In this document: positions 23,232 to 29,739 of the stretch, one piece after another | Numbering within the stretch: the first letter of the stretch is position 1 | Layout of the letters: each line of letters begins with the position of its first letter | Assembly (NCBI GenBank): GCA_002472275.1 | Contig: DKRQ01000025.1 | Coordinates: 1 to 29,739, forward strand | From: Caryophanales bacterium UBA7278 | GTDB lineage: Bacteria; Bacillota_I; Bacilli_A; RFN20; CAG-826 | Direction of reading: 5' to 3' | Length of the DNA: 29,739 nt | The notes under the pieces: model-generated | What the model was told of the DNA's origin: nothing | Databases searched by the model: none | What the model saw: the letters and a program-made list of their open reading frames with translations, nothing else | Translations under genes and position numbers: made by a program

Positions 23232-24934
23232 GAGTCCAGAGCTTCCTGCACCAAAGCGATTCCCGTTATTGCTACGCGATAAGCGATACGGGCGTTAAGG
23301 TGCGTTTAGGCGTGGATAAGGCCGAGCACTTGTCCAAGGTTTATTGCGTTTACGGTGAGGACTATAGATTCGGCAAGGACCACCGCGAAATCGAGATGAA
23401 GGTCGCCATCGAGGATGCCTACTACCGTTATTACGAAGTAATCCTCGAAGCCCCTAGGCCCTCTTTCCTCTACGTCTTCCGCGTCTATGACGAGAAAGGC
23501 GAGGACTATTACTTCTCCGAGACCGGACTAAGCAAAGGCTACATCCACGACCTCTCCTTTATCTCCGCCTTTCAAATCGACGCGGAGAACGAGGCGGACT
23601 ACGTGAAGGTTCCCCCTTCTTGGGAAGGGAGGGTTTTCTATAACATCTTCCCCGAGAGGTTCGCTCACGGCTCGGTGCCTCTTCCCAAAACGCACGTCAA
23701 CGCGCCCTGGGACACTAAGAAACTTAATGGGAGACCCTACGTCTTCCTCGGCGGCGACCTATATGGAATCAAGGAAAAACTCCCCTATTTGAAATCCCTA
23801 GGCGTCGGGGCGATTTACCTCAACCCGATCTGCCTTTCCCCAAGCAACCACAAATACGACATCGTCGATTATTTTCAGGTCGATCCCCGTTTCGGCGGAA
23901 ACGAGGCTTTTAGGGAACTCGCCTCCGAAGCCCATGCCATTGGCATGAAGGTCATTTTGGATATGGTTTTCAACCATACTTCGAGCGATCACCCCTTCTT
24001 CAAGGACTGCCTCGAAAAAGGCAAGGAAAGCCCCTATTACGATTGGTATTTCATCTATGGGGACAAGCCTAGCCTATGGAAGAGGAACTACCGTACCTTC
24101 GCCGCGGTGAACCACATGCCTAAGCTAAATACCTCCAATCCCAAGGTCATCGATTACCTCATCTTAGTTGGGAAACACTGGGTCAAAGAAGGCGCGGACG
24201 GCTTCCGCCTCGACGTCTCCCAAGGTGTTTCCCACGCCTTCTGGATCCGCTTCAAGATCGCCCTGAAGGAAATCAAGCCCGATATCCTCCTACTAGGAGA
24301 GAACTGGCTTAACGCCGAATCCTATCTTGGGCCCGATCAACTGGACGGAGTCATGGACTACCCCTTCCTTGGCATCATGTCGGGCTACGCCTTAAGGCAG
24401 AAAAGCGCTTTGGATACCGTCTACGCGCTTAACGCGTCCCTAGTGAAATACAAGCAAGGCAACAACGCGATGATGCTGCGTCTAGTCTCTAGCCACGACA
24501 TCCAGCGTTTCTTCACCCTTTGCAAGAAGGACAAAGGGGCCTACATGTGCTGCTACGCGATCCTATATTTCTTCTATGGCTTCCCGATGGTCTATTATGG
24601 CGACGAGATCCTCATGGAGGGAGGCAACGACCCCGATTGCCGTAGGGGAATGGATTGGAAAGAGGGCAACTTCAAAACCATCGAGTTCCAAACCTTCCAA
24701 AAACTAGGGCAAATCCGTCAGGAAGACGCCCTAAAAAGCGGGGATATCCATATCGAGGAAAAAGAGGGAATGGTCGTCATTTCCCGTAAAAAAGACCGCA
24801 AAACCTTCACGCTTTTCACAAATCTATCGGGGAAAAGCAAGCAAATCCCATCCCCCAACATCCTTTTTGGCTACCGCCTCGTCGCGGGACAAGTCGCCGA
24901 GGGCGGATTCGCGGTGGTTATGGAAACAGATTGA
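23228..24934 (+). CDS. GH13 alpha-glucan hydrolase (neopullulanase/cyclomaltodextrinase-like)
   Basis: A 568-residue enzyme from ATG 23228, which overlaps the upstream stop by 4 nt; the open frame extends to 23036 only through a shadow of the membrane gene. Residues 1-125 resemble the N-terminal beta-sandwich (CBM34-like) of neopullulanases, then GRVFYNIFPERFAHG begins the barrel. The GH13 signatures are intact: DMVFNHTSSDHPFF, GFRLDV with nucleophile Asp329, LLGENW with acid Glu358 and SSHD with Asp424. There is no signal peptide, so it acts on imported or stored maltodextrins in the cytosol. The barrel is complete and a short C-terminal domain (about 505-568) closes the protein. Exact substrate preference cannot be read from sequence. 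Confidence 0.9.
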   Translation: MRVQSFLHQSDSRYCYAISDTGVKVRLGVDKAEHLSKVYCVYGEDYRFGKDHREIEMKVAIEDAYYRYYEVILEAPRPSFLYVFRVYDEKGEDYYFSETGLSKGYIHDLSFISAFQIDAENEADYVKVPPSWEGRVFYNIFPERFAHGSVPLPKTHVNAPWDTKKLNGRPYVFLGGDLYGIKEKLPYLKSLGVGAIYLNPICLSPSNHKYDIVDYFQVDPRFGGNEAFRELASEAHAIGMKVILDMVFNHTSSDHPFFKDCLEKGKESPYYDWYFIYGDKPSLWKRNYRTFAAVNHMPKLNTSNPKVIDYLILVGKHWVKEGADGFRLDVSQGVSHAFWIRFKIALKEIKPDILLLGENWLNAESYLGPDQLDGVMDYPFLGIMSGYALRQKSALDTVYALNASLVKYKQGNNAMMLRLVSSHDIQRFFTLCKKDKGAYMCCYAILYFFYGFPMVYYGDEILMEGGNDPDCRRGMDWKEGNFKTIEFQTFQKLGQIRQEDALKSGDIHIEEKEGMVVISRKKDRKTFTLFTNLSGKSKQIPSPNILFGYRLVAGQVAEGGFAVVMETD

Positions 24935-24964
24935 CCGCAACTCGTCTCGTTTGAATCATTCCCG

Positions 24965-24992
24965 TTGACATCGGTTCCCGATTCCCTACAAT
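24965..24992 (+). promoter_or_regulatory. Strong promoter of the amino-acid ABC importer operon
   Basis: TTGACA (24965-24970), 16-nt spacer, TACAAT (24987-24992); start expected near 24999, immediately before the riboswitch. Confidence 0.8.
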
Positions 24993-25000
24993 CATTGGCG

Positions 25001-25233
25001 ATCGAATAGAGGAGCGCTACGGAATAGTAGCCAGGCCCCATTAGGCAAAACGGGACCCGGTGAAAGGTATGAGCGCCGAAACCCCCATCCTTGCCTAGGG
25101 ATGCTGAGTTGGGACTTAAGGGAACACCTTATGGACTCTCCCGGACAAAAGGTTCGGGTTGGCACTATTGATGCAGTAGCGGCCCTTCTGGGACCTGATC
25201 GCATTGGTATGACCTTCGATCAGGCACAGGAGG
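25001..25233 (+). promoter_or_regulatory. Lysine riboswitch (L-box) and expression platform
   Basis: The aptamer spans about 25001-25172. P1 pairs ATCGAATAG (25001-25009) with CTATTGAT (25165-25172) with one bulge. Conserved L-box elements follow in order: AGAGGAGCGC, GGAATAGTAG, GGTGAAAGG, GAGCGCCGAAA, a P4 hairpin CATCC/GGGATG, AAGGGAACACCTTATGG and the P5 hairpin around CCGGACAAAAGGTTCGGG. Downstream a perfect 8-bp hairpin CCTGATCG/CGATCAGG (25194-25224) ends 3 nt before the Shine-Dalgarno AGGAGG (25228-25233). High lysine is expected to shut the operon down. No long T run follows the hairpin, so control may be at translation. It fills the 308-nt gap before the importer genes. Confidence 0.8.
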
Positions 25234-25242
25234 TTTTCTTTT

Positions 25243-26094
25243 ATGAAAACAAGGAACAAGGGCGCTATGCTCATCCTCGCCATGGCGGGGTCGCTTCTCA
25301 CTTCATGCGGAGGTGGGAAAGCCGAAGACAAGATCCGCATCGGACTAGAATGCGCTTATGCGCCATTTAATTGGTCCACCAAGCAGCAAAGCGATACGAC
25401 GCTTCCCATCGCTAACCACCCCGGCACCTATGCCGACGGCTACGACATCCAAATCGCCAAAAGGATCGAGAAGGAGACCGGCAAGAAGGTCGAGATCGTG
25501 CAGACGCAATGGGAATCCCTCATCACCGATTTGCAGATGAACTCGATCGACGTCATCATCGCCGGCATGACCGACACCGCCGAGAGGAGGAAGCAGATCG
25601 CCTTCACCTCGGAATACTACCGCAGCGAGCTCGTTTTAATCGTGACCGCCTCTAGCGCCCCCGAAGGCGATGAGCCACTCGACGCCACCGAATTCGGCGC
25701 CTTCATTAACGGCAAAAACGTCGTTTCCCAGGTGGCCACCGTCACCAATGACGTCATAGACGTCTTCGCCTCCGATTATGGGGCGAAGCACGTCAATCCC
25801 GTCGCGACCTTCGCCCTGGCGGCCCAAGACGTCGTCAACGGCTCGGCCTTCGCGATGACCGCCGAACTCCCGGTCGCCCGTTCGATCGTGAGCCAATTCG
25901 ATGACCTCGAGATCGTCCATATCGATCAGGCGATCCTTGGGGAGACCCAGGCCGAACTAGGCGTCTCCATCGGGGTCAGGAAAGCCGACACCGAGCTGAT
26001 GAACAAGCTGAACGATGTCCTCGCCAAGATTTCGACCGAGGAACGCGTTTCGATCATGGAGGGGGCGGTTTCCCGTTCCGCCGGCATAGAATGA
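25243..26094 (+). CDS. Amino-acid ABC transporter substrate-binding lipoprotein (probably lysine)
   Basis: A 283-residue periplasmic-type binding protein of the polar amino acid family (SBP_bac_3). The signal peptide ends in lipobox LLTSC with Cys22, so it is anchored outside the membrane. Family features include IGLECAYAPFNW near the N-terminus, the YDIQIAKRIEKETGK helix, DLQMNSIDVIIAGMTDTAER and QIAFTSEYY. The lysine riboswitch directly upstream argues for lysine as the ligand. AGGAGG lies 9 nt before the ATG, and the stop overlaps the permease start by 4 nt. Confidence 0.9.
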   Translation: MKTRNKGAMLILAMAGSLLTSCGGGKAEDKIRIGLECAYAPFNWSTKQQSDTTLPIANHPGTYADGYDIQIAKRIEKETGKKVEIVQTQWESLITDLQMNSIDVIIAGMTDTAERRKQIAFTSEYYRSELVLIVTASSAPEGDEPLDATEFGAFINGKNVVSQVATVTNDVIDVFASDYGAKHVNPVATFALAAQDVVNGSAFAMTAELPVARSIVSQFDDLEIVHIDQAILGETQAELGVSIGVRKADTELMNKLNDVLAKISTEERVSIMEGAVSRSAGIE

Positions 26095-26861
26095 ACCTCG
26101 GCGACGACATCGCCAATCTTTTGACCAACTACTGGAGGGAGTTCCTGCTTGGCTTAGCGGGGACTCTCCTTCTTTCGGTCGTCGGCACGGGGGTTGGCTT
26201 GTTCCTAGGCGTTTTCCTTGCCTTAGGCAAGAGGATGAAGCCGCGTCCTAGCGACAATCCCTTCCAAAAGATCGGCAAAAGGGTCCTGAGGGGGCTCTCC
26301 TCCGCCTATAGCGCGGTCATCAGGGGCACCCCGATGATGGTCCAGGCGATTCTATTCAAATACGGGTGCATGGCCATGGGGGTCAACTGGAATAACATCC
26401 TCCCCGGCATCGACGTCTTCAACGGCTGGATGGTCGCGGGCCTCATCGTCATCACCCTCAACACGACCGCCTATATGTGCGAAGTCGTGCTTTCGGGCCT
26501 TAACGGCGTCGACAAGGGACAGGAAGAAGGCGCGAGGTCGCTTGGCCTAAGTTCCTCGCAGACCCTATGGTCCGTCGTCTTGCCCCAGGCCTTAAGGAAC
26601 GCGATCCCGACGATCGGCAACGAATGGATCGTCAACATCAAGGACTCCAGCGTCCTTAACGTCATCGGCGTCGCCGAGCTCTACTTCGAGGCCTATATGG
26701 CGGCCAATAGCACCTACGCCTTCATGGCCTCCTACCTCATCATCGCGGTCATCTACTTGCTTTTGACCCTAGGCAGCAACCTGATCCTCAAACTCGTCGG
26801 CATCAAGCTCGAGGGCAAGAGGATCTTCCGCTTCAGCCATAGGAAGGGGGTGGCGGCATGA
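26091..26861 (+). CDS. Amino-acid ABC transporter permease
   Basis: A 256-residue permease of the HisM/GlnP type with about five membrane helices. The N-terminal 'W..F..GLAGTLLLSVVGTG' leads to YSAVIRGTPMMVQAIL, a hallmark of the family. The EAA loop that docks with the ATPase is visible as GQEEGARSLGLSSSQTLWSV, followed by LPQALRNAIPTIGNEW. It forms the membrane channel with the flanking genes; both junctions are 4-nt ATGA overlaps. Regulation follows the upstream lysine riboswitch. Confidence 0.93.
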   Translation: MNLGDDIANLLTNYWREFLLGLAGTLLLSVVGTGVGLFLGVFLALGKRMKPRPSDNPFQKIGKRVLRGLSSAYSAVIRGTPMMVQAILFKYGCMAMGVNWNNILPGIDVFNGWMVAGLIVITLNTTAYMCEVVLSGLNGVDKGQEEGARSLGLSSSQTLWSVVLPQALRNAIPTIGNEWIVNIKDSSVLNVIGVAELYFEAYMAANSTYAFMASYLIIAVIYLLLTLGSNLILKLVGIKLEGKRIFRFSHRKGVAA

Positions 26862-27586
26862 GCCTACTGGAGGTAAACCACATCAGCAAACGCTTCGACG
26901 ACGAAGTCGTCCTCGCCGACGTTTCCTTCACTTTGGATAAGGGCGATTGCCTGACGATCCTAGGCAATTCCGGCTCGGGCAAGTCGACTTGCCTTAGGTG
27001 CATCAACCTCTTAGAAAGGCCTGACGCCGGGGAAATCATCCTCGACGGGCAGAACATCCTCGCCCCCAAAACCGACGAGAACAAGGTCAGGGCCAGGGTC
27101 AACATGGTCTTCCAATCCTTCAACCTCTTCAACAACATGTCCGTCCTCGCTAACTGCGTTCTCGCGCAGCGCAAGGTCCTAAAAAGAGGGAAGAGGGAAG
27201 CCGAGGAAATCGCTAGGAAAAACCTCTCCAAAGTCGGCTTATTGGAAAAAGCCGACGCCTTCCCCGCCTCCTTGTCGGGCGGGCAAAAGCAAAGGGTCGC
27301 CATCGCCAGATCCCTTTGCATGAACCCCGAGATTCTCCTCTTCGATGAGCCGACGAGCGCCCTCGACCCCATGATGGTCGCGGAGGTTTGTAACGTCATG
27401 GCAAATCTAAGGGAAGAGGGGGTCACCATGATCCTCGTCACCCACCAACTCGACTTCGCCAGGAAGATATCGTCAAAGACGATGTTCCTCCATAAGGGCA
27501 TCGTGGACATGCTGGGGCCCACCGAGGAGGTCTTCTCCAAGCCTAGCCCCCATTTCCGCGACTTCATCAAGGTGGAAGGCCACTAA
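26858..27586 (+). CDS. Amino-acid ABC transporter ATP-binding protein
   Basis: A 242-residue ATPase of the polar amino acid importer class. Walker A is GNSGSGKST (near 38), the Q-loop lies in MVFQSFNLFNN, the signature is LSGGQKQR, Walker B is ILLFDEPTSALDP and the switch His is in LVTHQLDFA. It powers the importer encoded by the two preceding genes. It is the last gene of the riboswitch operon; the infC promoter follows within 25 nt, and I see no strong terminator between. Confidence 0.95.
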   Translation: MSLLEVNHISKRFDDEVVLADVSFTLDKGDCLTILGNSGSGKSTCLRCINLLERPDAGEIILDGQNILAPKTDENKVRARVNMVFQSFNLFNNMSVLANCVLAQRKVLKRGKREAEEIARKNLSKVGLLEKADAFPASLSGGQKQRVAIARSLCMNPEILLFDEPTSALDPMMVAEVCNVMANLREEGVTMILVTHQLDFARKISSKTMFLHKGIVDMLGPTEEVFSKPSPHFRDFIKVEGH

Positions 27587-27608
27587 CGCACATACGCAAA
27601 ACAAATGC

Positions 27609-27636
27609 TTGCATTGGTCATCCAAACGAGTATAGT
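27609..27636 (+). promoter_or_regulatory. Promoter of the infC-rpmI-rplT operon
   Basis: TTGCAT (27609-27614), 16-nt spacer, TATAGT (27631-27636). Confidence 0.7.
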
Positions 27637-27639
27637 TAC

Positions 27640-27780
27640 CTCGTCGATACAAGTAGAAAGCAGTCTCCCCGACTCGCCAGATCCTCCTCGAGGGTTGGCA
27701 AATGACTAACTTGGCCACAAAGCTAAAGCAAGTTATAAGCCGGGACCAGAGTGCCCGGCTTATTTGACAAATACGGAGGA
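27640..27780 (+). promoter_or_regulatory. Ribosomal-protein operon leader (L20/infC leader type)
   Basis: A structured 5' leader of about 140 nt. It ends in a perfect 10-bp stem ATAAGCCGGG (27735-27744) with CCCGGCTTAT (27754-27763), preceded by the hairpin AACTTG/CAAGTT. TCCTCC at 27682-27687 is exactly complementary to GGAGGA at 27775-27780, the ribosome binding site region. Firmicutes control this operon through L20 binding to such a leader; that this leader does so is inferred. The big stem lacks a clean T run. Confidence 0.6.
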
Positions 27781-27788
27781 ACACAGCT

Positions 27789-28343
27789 ATCCCAAACTTC
27801 AATCAGAACGACCGTCGTCGTCCCCAGAAAAGATTCGACCCCATCAACGAGAACATCCGTTATCCGGAAGTCATGGTCATCGGTCCCAACGGTGACAACC
27901 TCGGCCGCATGAGCTCAAGGGCCGCCAACGAACTCGCCATGAGTTATGGCCTCGACCTCTATTGCGTCGCCCCGCAAGCCCAACCCCCTGTCTGCAAAAT
28001 CCTCAACTACGGGAAATTCCGTTTCGAGAAGCAGAAATCGGAGAGGGCGCAGAAGAAGAACTCCAAAAGCGCCGCTTATAAGGAAGTTCAACTCCACATC
28101 TCCATCGGCCAGCACGACTTAGACGTGAAGGCCAAAAGAGCCAGGGGATTCCTCGAAGACGGGGACAAGGTCAACATCCGCGTCGTCCTAAAGGGACGCG
28201 AGATGGCTCACCAAGACCTCGCCGTCGAACTCATGAAGAGGTTCATCGAAGCCTTGGGCGACGATCTGAGCCTCGGGGTTGAGAAGCAACCTTCCTGGGA
28301 AGGCAAGTGCTACTCGTCCGTCATCACTTCGAAGAAAAAGTAA
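27789..28343 (+). CDS. infC: Translation initiation factor IF-3 (apparent AUC start)
   Basis: A 184-residue IF-3, which binds the 30S subunit and checks start codons. The first ATG in frame (27873) would remove the conserved N-terminal part RFDPINENIRYPEVMVIG, so it cannot be the start. Going upstream, the only plausible initiator is ATC at 27789, 9 nt after GGAGG (27775-27779). Rare AUU/AUC starts are the known autoregulatory device of infC. The rest is canonical: the N-domain with NELAMSYGLDLYCVAPQAQP, PVCKILNYGKFRFEKQK, then the C-domain (KEVQLHISIGQHDLDVKAKR, VNIRVVLKGREMAH). Confidence 0.92.
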   Translation: MPNFNQNDRRRPQKRFDPINENIRYPEVMVIGPNGDNLGRMSSRAANELAMSYGLDLYCVAPQAQPPVCKILNYGKFRFEKQKSERAQKKNSKSAAYKEVQLHISIGQHDLDVKAKRARGFLEDGDKVNIRVVLKGREMAHQDLAVELMKRFIEALGDDLSLGVEKQPSWEGKCYSSVITSKKK

Positions 28344-28354
28344 AGGAGAATCTT

Positions 28355-28549
28355 ATGCCGAAGATGAAATCGAACCGCTCCTTGATGAAGCGCGTCAAAA
28401 TTACCGGTACCGGTAAACTCAAATACGTGCATGCCTACAAAGGCCACCACGCACCCTACAAAACCGCCAAGCAGAGCCGTCAGCTCCGCCGCCCTGGCAT
28501 GATTGATCGCACCGACTACAAGCGCATCAAATTCATGCTCGTCAAATAA
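28355..28549 (+). CDS. rpmI: Ribosomal protein bL35
   Basis: A 64-residue basic protein of the large ribosomal subunit, typical in length and start (MPKMKSNRSLMKRVKITGTG, later GHHAPYKTAKQSRQLRRPG). AAGGAGA lies 6 nt before ATG 28355; the open frame runs 48 nt further upstream inside infC, which is not used. It lies between infC and rplT in the standard gene order. Confidence 0.95.
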   Translation: MPKMKSNRSLMKRVKITGTGKLKYVHAYKGHHAPYKTAKQSRQLRRPGMIDRTDYKRIKFMLVK

Positions 28550-28563
28550 GGAGGAAATAGACA

Positions 28564-28923
28564 ATGGCAAGAGTCAAAGGTGGCACCGTCACGCGTGCCC
28601 GTCGCAAAAAAGTTTTGAAGATGGCCGAGGGTTACTTCGGATCCAAGCATCTTCTGTTCAAGACCGCCAAAGAGCAGGTCTGCCACTCCCTCCGCTACGC
28701 TTATAACTCCCGTCGCCTCGTCAAGAGGGACTATCGTAAGCTCTGGATCAAGAGGATCAACGCCGCTTGCAGGCTCAATGACATCTCCTACTCCGTCTTC
28801 ATGAACGGACTTAAGAAGAGCAACATCGAGATCAACCGCAAGATGCTCTCCGAGATCGCCATCAACGATCCCAGTGCCTTCACCAAACTCGTCGAGACCT
28901 CCAAAAAGGCCCTCGCGAAGTAA
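28564..28923 (+). CDS. rplT: Ribosomal protein bL20
   Basis: A 119-residue large-subunit assembly protein: MARVKGGTVTRARRKKVLKM, GYFGSKHLLFKTAKEQV, the RRLVKRDYRKLWIKRINAAC helix and the C-terminal domain that in relatives also binds the operon leader RNA to repress it. AAGGAGGA lies 8 nt before the ATG, 14 nt after rpmI. The operon ends at the hairpin at 28941-28961. Confidence 0.96.
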   Translation: MARVKGGTVTRARRKKVLKMAEGYFGSKHLLFKTAKEQVCHSLRYAYNSRRLVKRDYRKLWIKRINAACRLNDISYSVFMNGLKKSNIEINRKMLSEIAINDPSAFTKLVETSKKALAK

Positions 28924-28938
28924 GGACAGAATCTAAGA

Positions 28939-28965
28939 AAAGAGCTGCAAATCGCAGCTCTTTTT
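28939..28965. terminator. Terminator of the infC operon, shared with the converging channel gene
   Basis: AGAGCTGC (28941-28948) pairs with GCAGCTCT (28954-28961), followed by TTTTC; the A run on the left serves the reverse strand. Confidence 0.9.
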
Positions 28966-29657
28966 CATTTGCTTTCTTCTTTTTTCTTCCCGATTTGGGA
29001 TATTCCGTATTGGAGGAAATATAGCAAAATCGCCCCGATGATGTTGCCTAGGGATGCCATGGCTACGGAAGCGACCGCGTTAAGGTGATCGAATCCTTCC
29101 ACCCTAACCGCGGCATAGGCGAAATAGAAAGCGTTGGCCACCGAGTGGTTGCAGCCTAGGATCACCATCGCCCCGATAGAGAGCATGACCATGAGGGCCT
29201 TCGCGGGGACGGAAGGGATCTTCCTGAAGCATTCGACGGCGAGATAAACGAACATGCCGGCGAAGACCGCTAGGCCTAGGCAAGCCCACCAGGAAGAGCC
29301 TTCCCCATAGACGAATTTGCTCGGGGACACCGAGGTCCAACCAGGGAAGAGCGCCCCGCAAACATAACCAACAAGCATCGCGCCCAGGAAATTGCCGATG
29401 GCCATGATGAGGACATCGAGGGCGTAGTTCTTATCGTTTTCTGGGACATAGCCAACCTTGCCAGTGAATAGTTTTAGCCCAAGGAAGCAAATGGAAAGCA
29501 ACCCGGTCGAGAAACAAAAGCCCCCGAGCACGGGCCACCCCTTGGCGGAAAGAGCCAGGTTGATAGCGCCCCCGATGCCGATGAGGACGCCGGCGATGAC
29601 GCCGAGCCTAAAGGTAGCCAAAACATCAAGGAGTTTGCTTTTCTTGCTTTCTTCCAT
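28965..29657 (-). CDS. Formate/nitrite transporter (FNT) family channel
   Basis: A 230-residue membrane protein with six hydrophobic segments (about 16-36, 42-62, 80-104, 125-143, 154-172, 190-216). FNT features are LGVIAGVLIGIGGAINL, the GNFLGAML segment, LGCNHSVANAFY with the central pore histidine, and GNIIGAI near the end. FNT pentamers pass small monovalent anions such as formate, nitrite, lactate or hydrosulfide; with fermentative genes nearby, formate is the simplest guess. The basic KKKEE tail is cytosolic. CATAAT lies 7 nt before the ATG, so a very short or absent leader is possible here too. Confidence 0.88.
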   Translation of the reverse strand: MEESKKSKLLDVLATFRLGVIAGVLIGIGGAINLALSAKGWPVLGGFCFSTGLLSICFLGLKLFTGKVGYVPENDKNYALDVLIMAIGNFLGAMLVGYVCGALFPGWTSVSPSKFVYGEGSSWWACLGLAVFAGMFVYLAVECFRKIPSVPAKALMVMLSIGAMVILGCNHSVANAFYFAYAAVRVEGFDHLNAVASVAMASLGNIIGAILLYFLQYGISQIGKKKEESK

Positions 29658-29686
29658 GGCGAATATTATGCACCCATGGGCAAAAA

Positions 29687-29712
29687 AGAAAACGGCTCAG
29701 CCGTTTTTCTTT
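29687..29712. terminator. Terminator at the right edge
   Basis: AAAACGGCT (29689-29697) and AGCCGTTTT (29699-29707), with T runs on the right. On the reverse strand it would end a gene entering from beyond the window. Confidence 0.6.
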
Positions 29713-29719
29713 TCTTCTG

Positions 29720-29739
29720 TTAGTTAGCAAGTAAATCGC
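29720..29739 (-). CDS. Possible last codons of a gene running in from the right
   Basis: The reverse strand can be read DLLAN then TAA (29720-29722), just before the terminator. Too short to identify. Confidence 0.25.

Noticed and set aside
27473..27802. 109-aa reverse open frame across the infC leader
   Set aside because: Runs antisense through the ABC ATPase end and the leader structure, with no ribosome binding site.

Overview
The window reads as a chromosomal segment of an uncultured, gut-type member of the Bacilli (Firmicutes/Mollicutes-related side), using the standard code: TGA is a clear stop in several genes and tryptophan is TGG. Evidence for this placement is the infC-rpmI-rplT operon with a leader, a T-box upstream of thrS, a lysine-type riboswitch upstream of an ABC importer, A/U-rich Shine-Dalgarno regions and lipobox lipoproteins. 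Base composition is fairly GC-rich with many AGG arginine codons. No tRNA, rRNA, CRISPR array or insertion sequence was seen.

Layout. Bases 1-1091 (+) are an accessory island: a decayed DUF4417 gene, a small basic toxin-like protein and a probable immunity protein. Bases 1218-3347 (-) are an overlapping operon: maltose-type O-acetyltransferase, PAP2 phosphatase and an unknown protein. A flavin-reductase-like protein with a PCP_red-like tail follows (3429-4361, +). Bases 4403-5607 (-) are a putative toxin-antitoxin pair (XRE regulator plus nucleotidyltransferase) with a perfect 16-bp palindrome in its promoter. Bases 5645-7638 (-) hold four small membrane proteins, three of them tandem paralogues with duplicated promoters and terminators. 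Then come enolase, a cytosolic zinc-ribbon/trypsin-like protein, a polytopic membrane protein and a very large GGDEF-PAS-GGDEF-EAL-PAS protein (all -).

From 15752 the + strand carries a T-box-controlled thrS, an HD-domain protein and a small unknown protein. Ogt (-) and a tandem pair of paralogous lipoproteins (-), one frameshifted, follow. Bases 21862-24934 (+) are an operon of a degenerate Fic-like protein, a small membrane protein and a GH13 alpha-glucan hydrolase. Bases 24965-27586 (+) are an amino-acid ABC importer (binding protein, permease, ATPase) behind a strong promoter and a lysine riboswitch. Bases 27609-28965 (+) are infC (apparent AUC start), rpmI and rplT. A formate/nitrite-type channel (-) closes the window.

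A striking feature is the repeated promoter geometry in which a -10 box lies exactly 6 nt before an ATG with no Shine-Dalgarno (positions 5570, 11639, 17991, 18517, 19356, 21862). This predicts leaderless mRNAs for accessory and regulatory genes, while housekeeping genes (eno, thrS, rpmI, rplT) carry good ribosome binding sites. The best candidates for undescribed biology are this leaderless set, the XRE/nucleotidyltransferase pair, the tandem membrane-protein cluster, the cytosolic zinc-ribbon protease and the catalytically dead Fic protein in a glucan operon.
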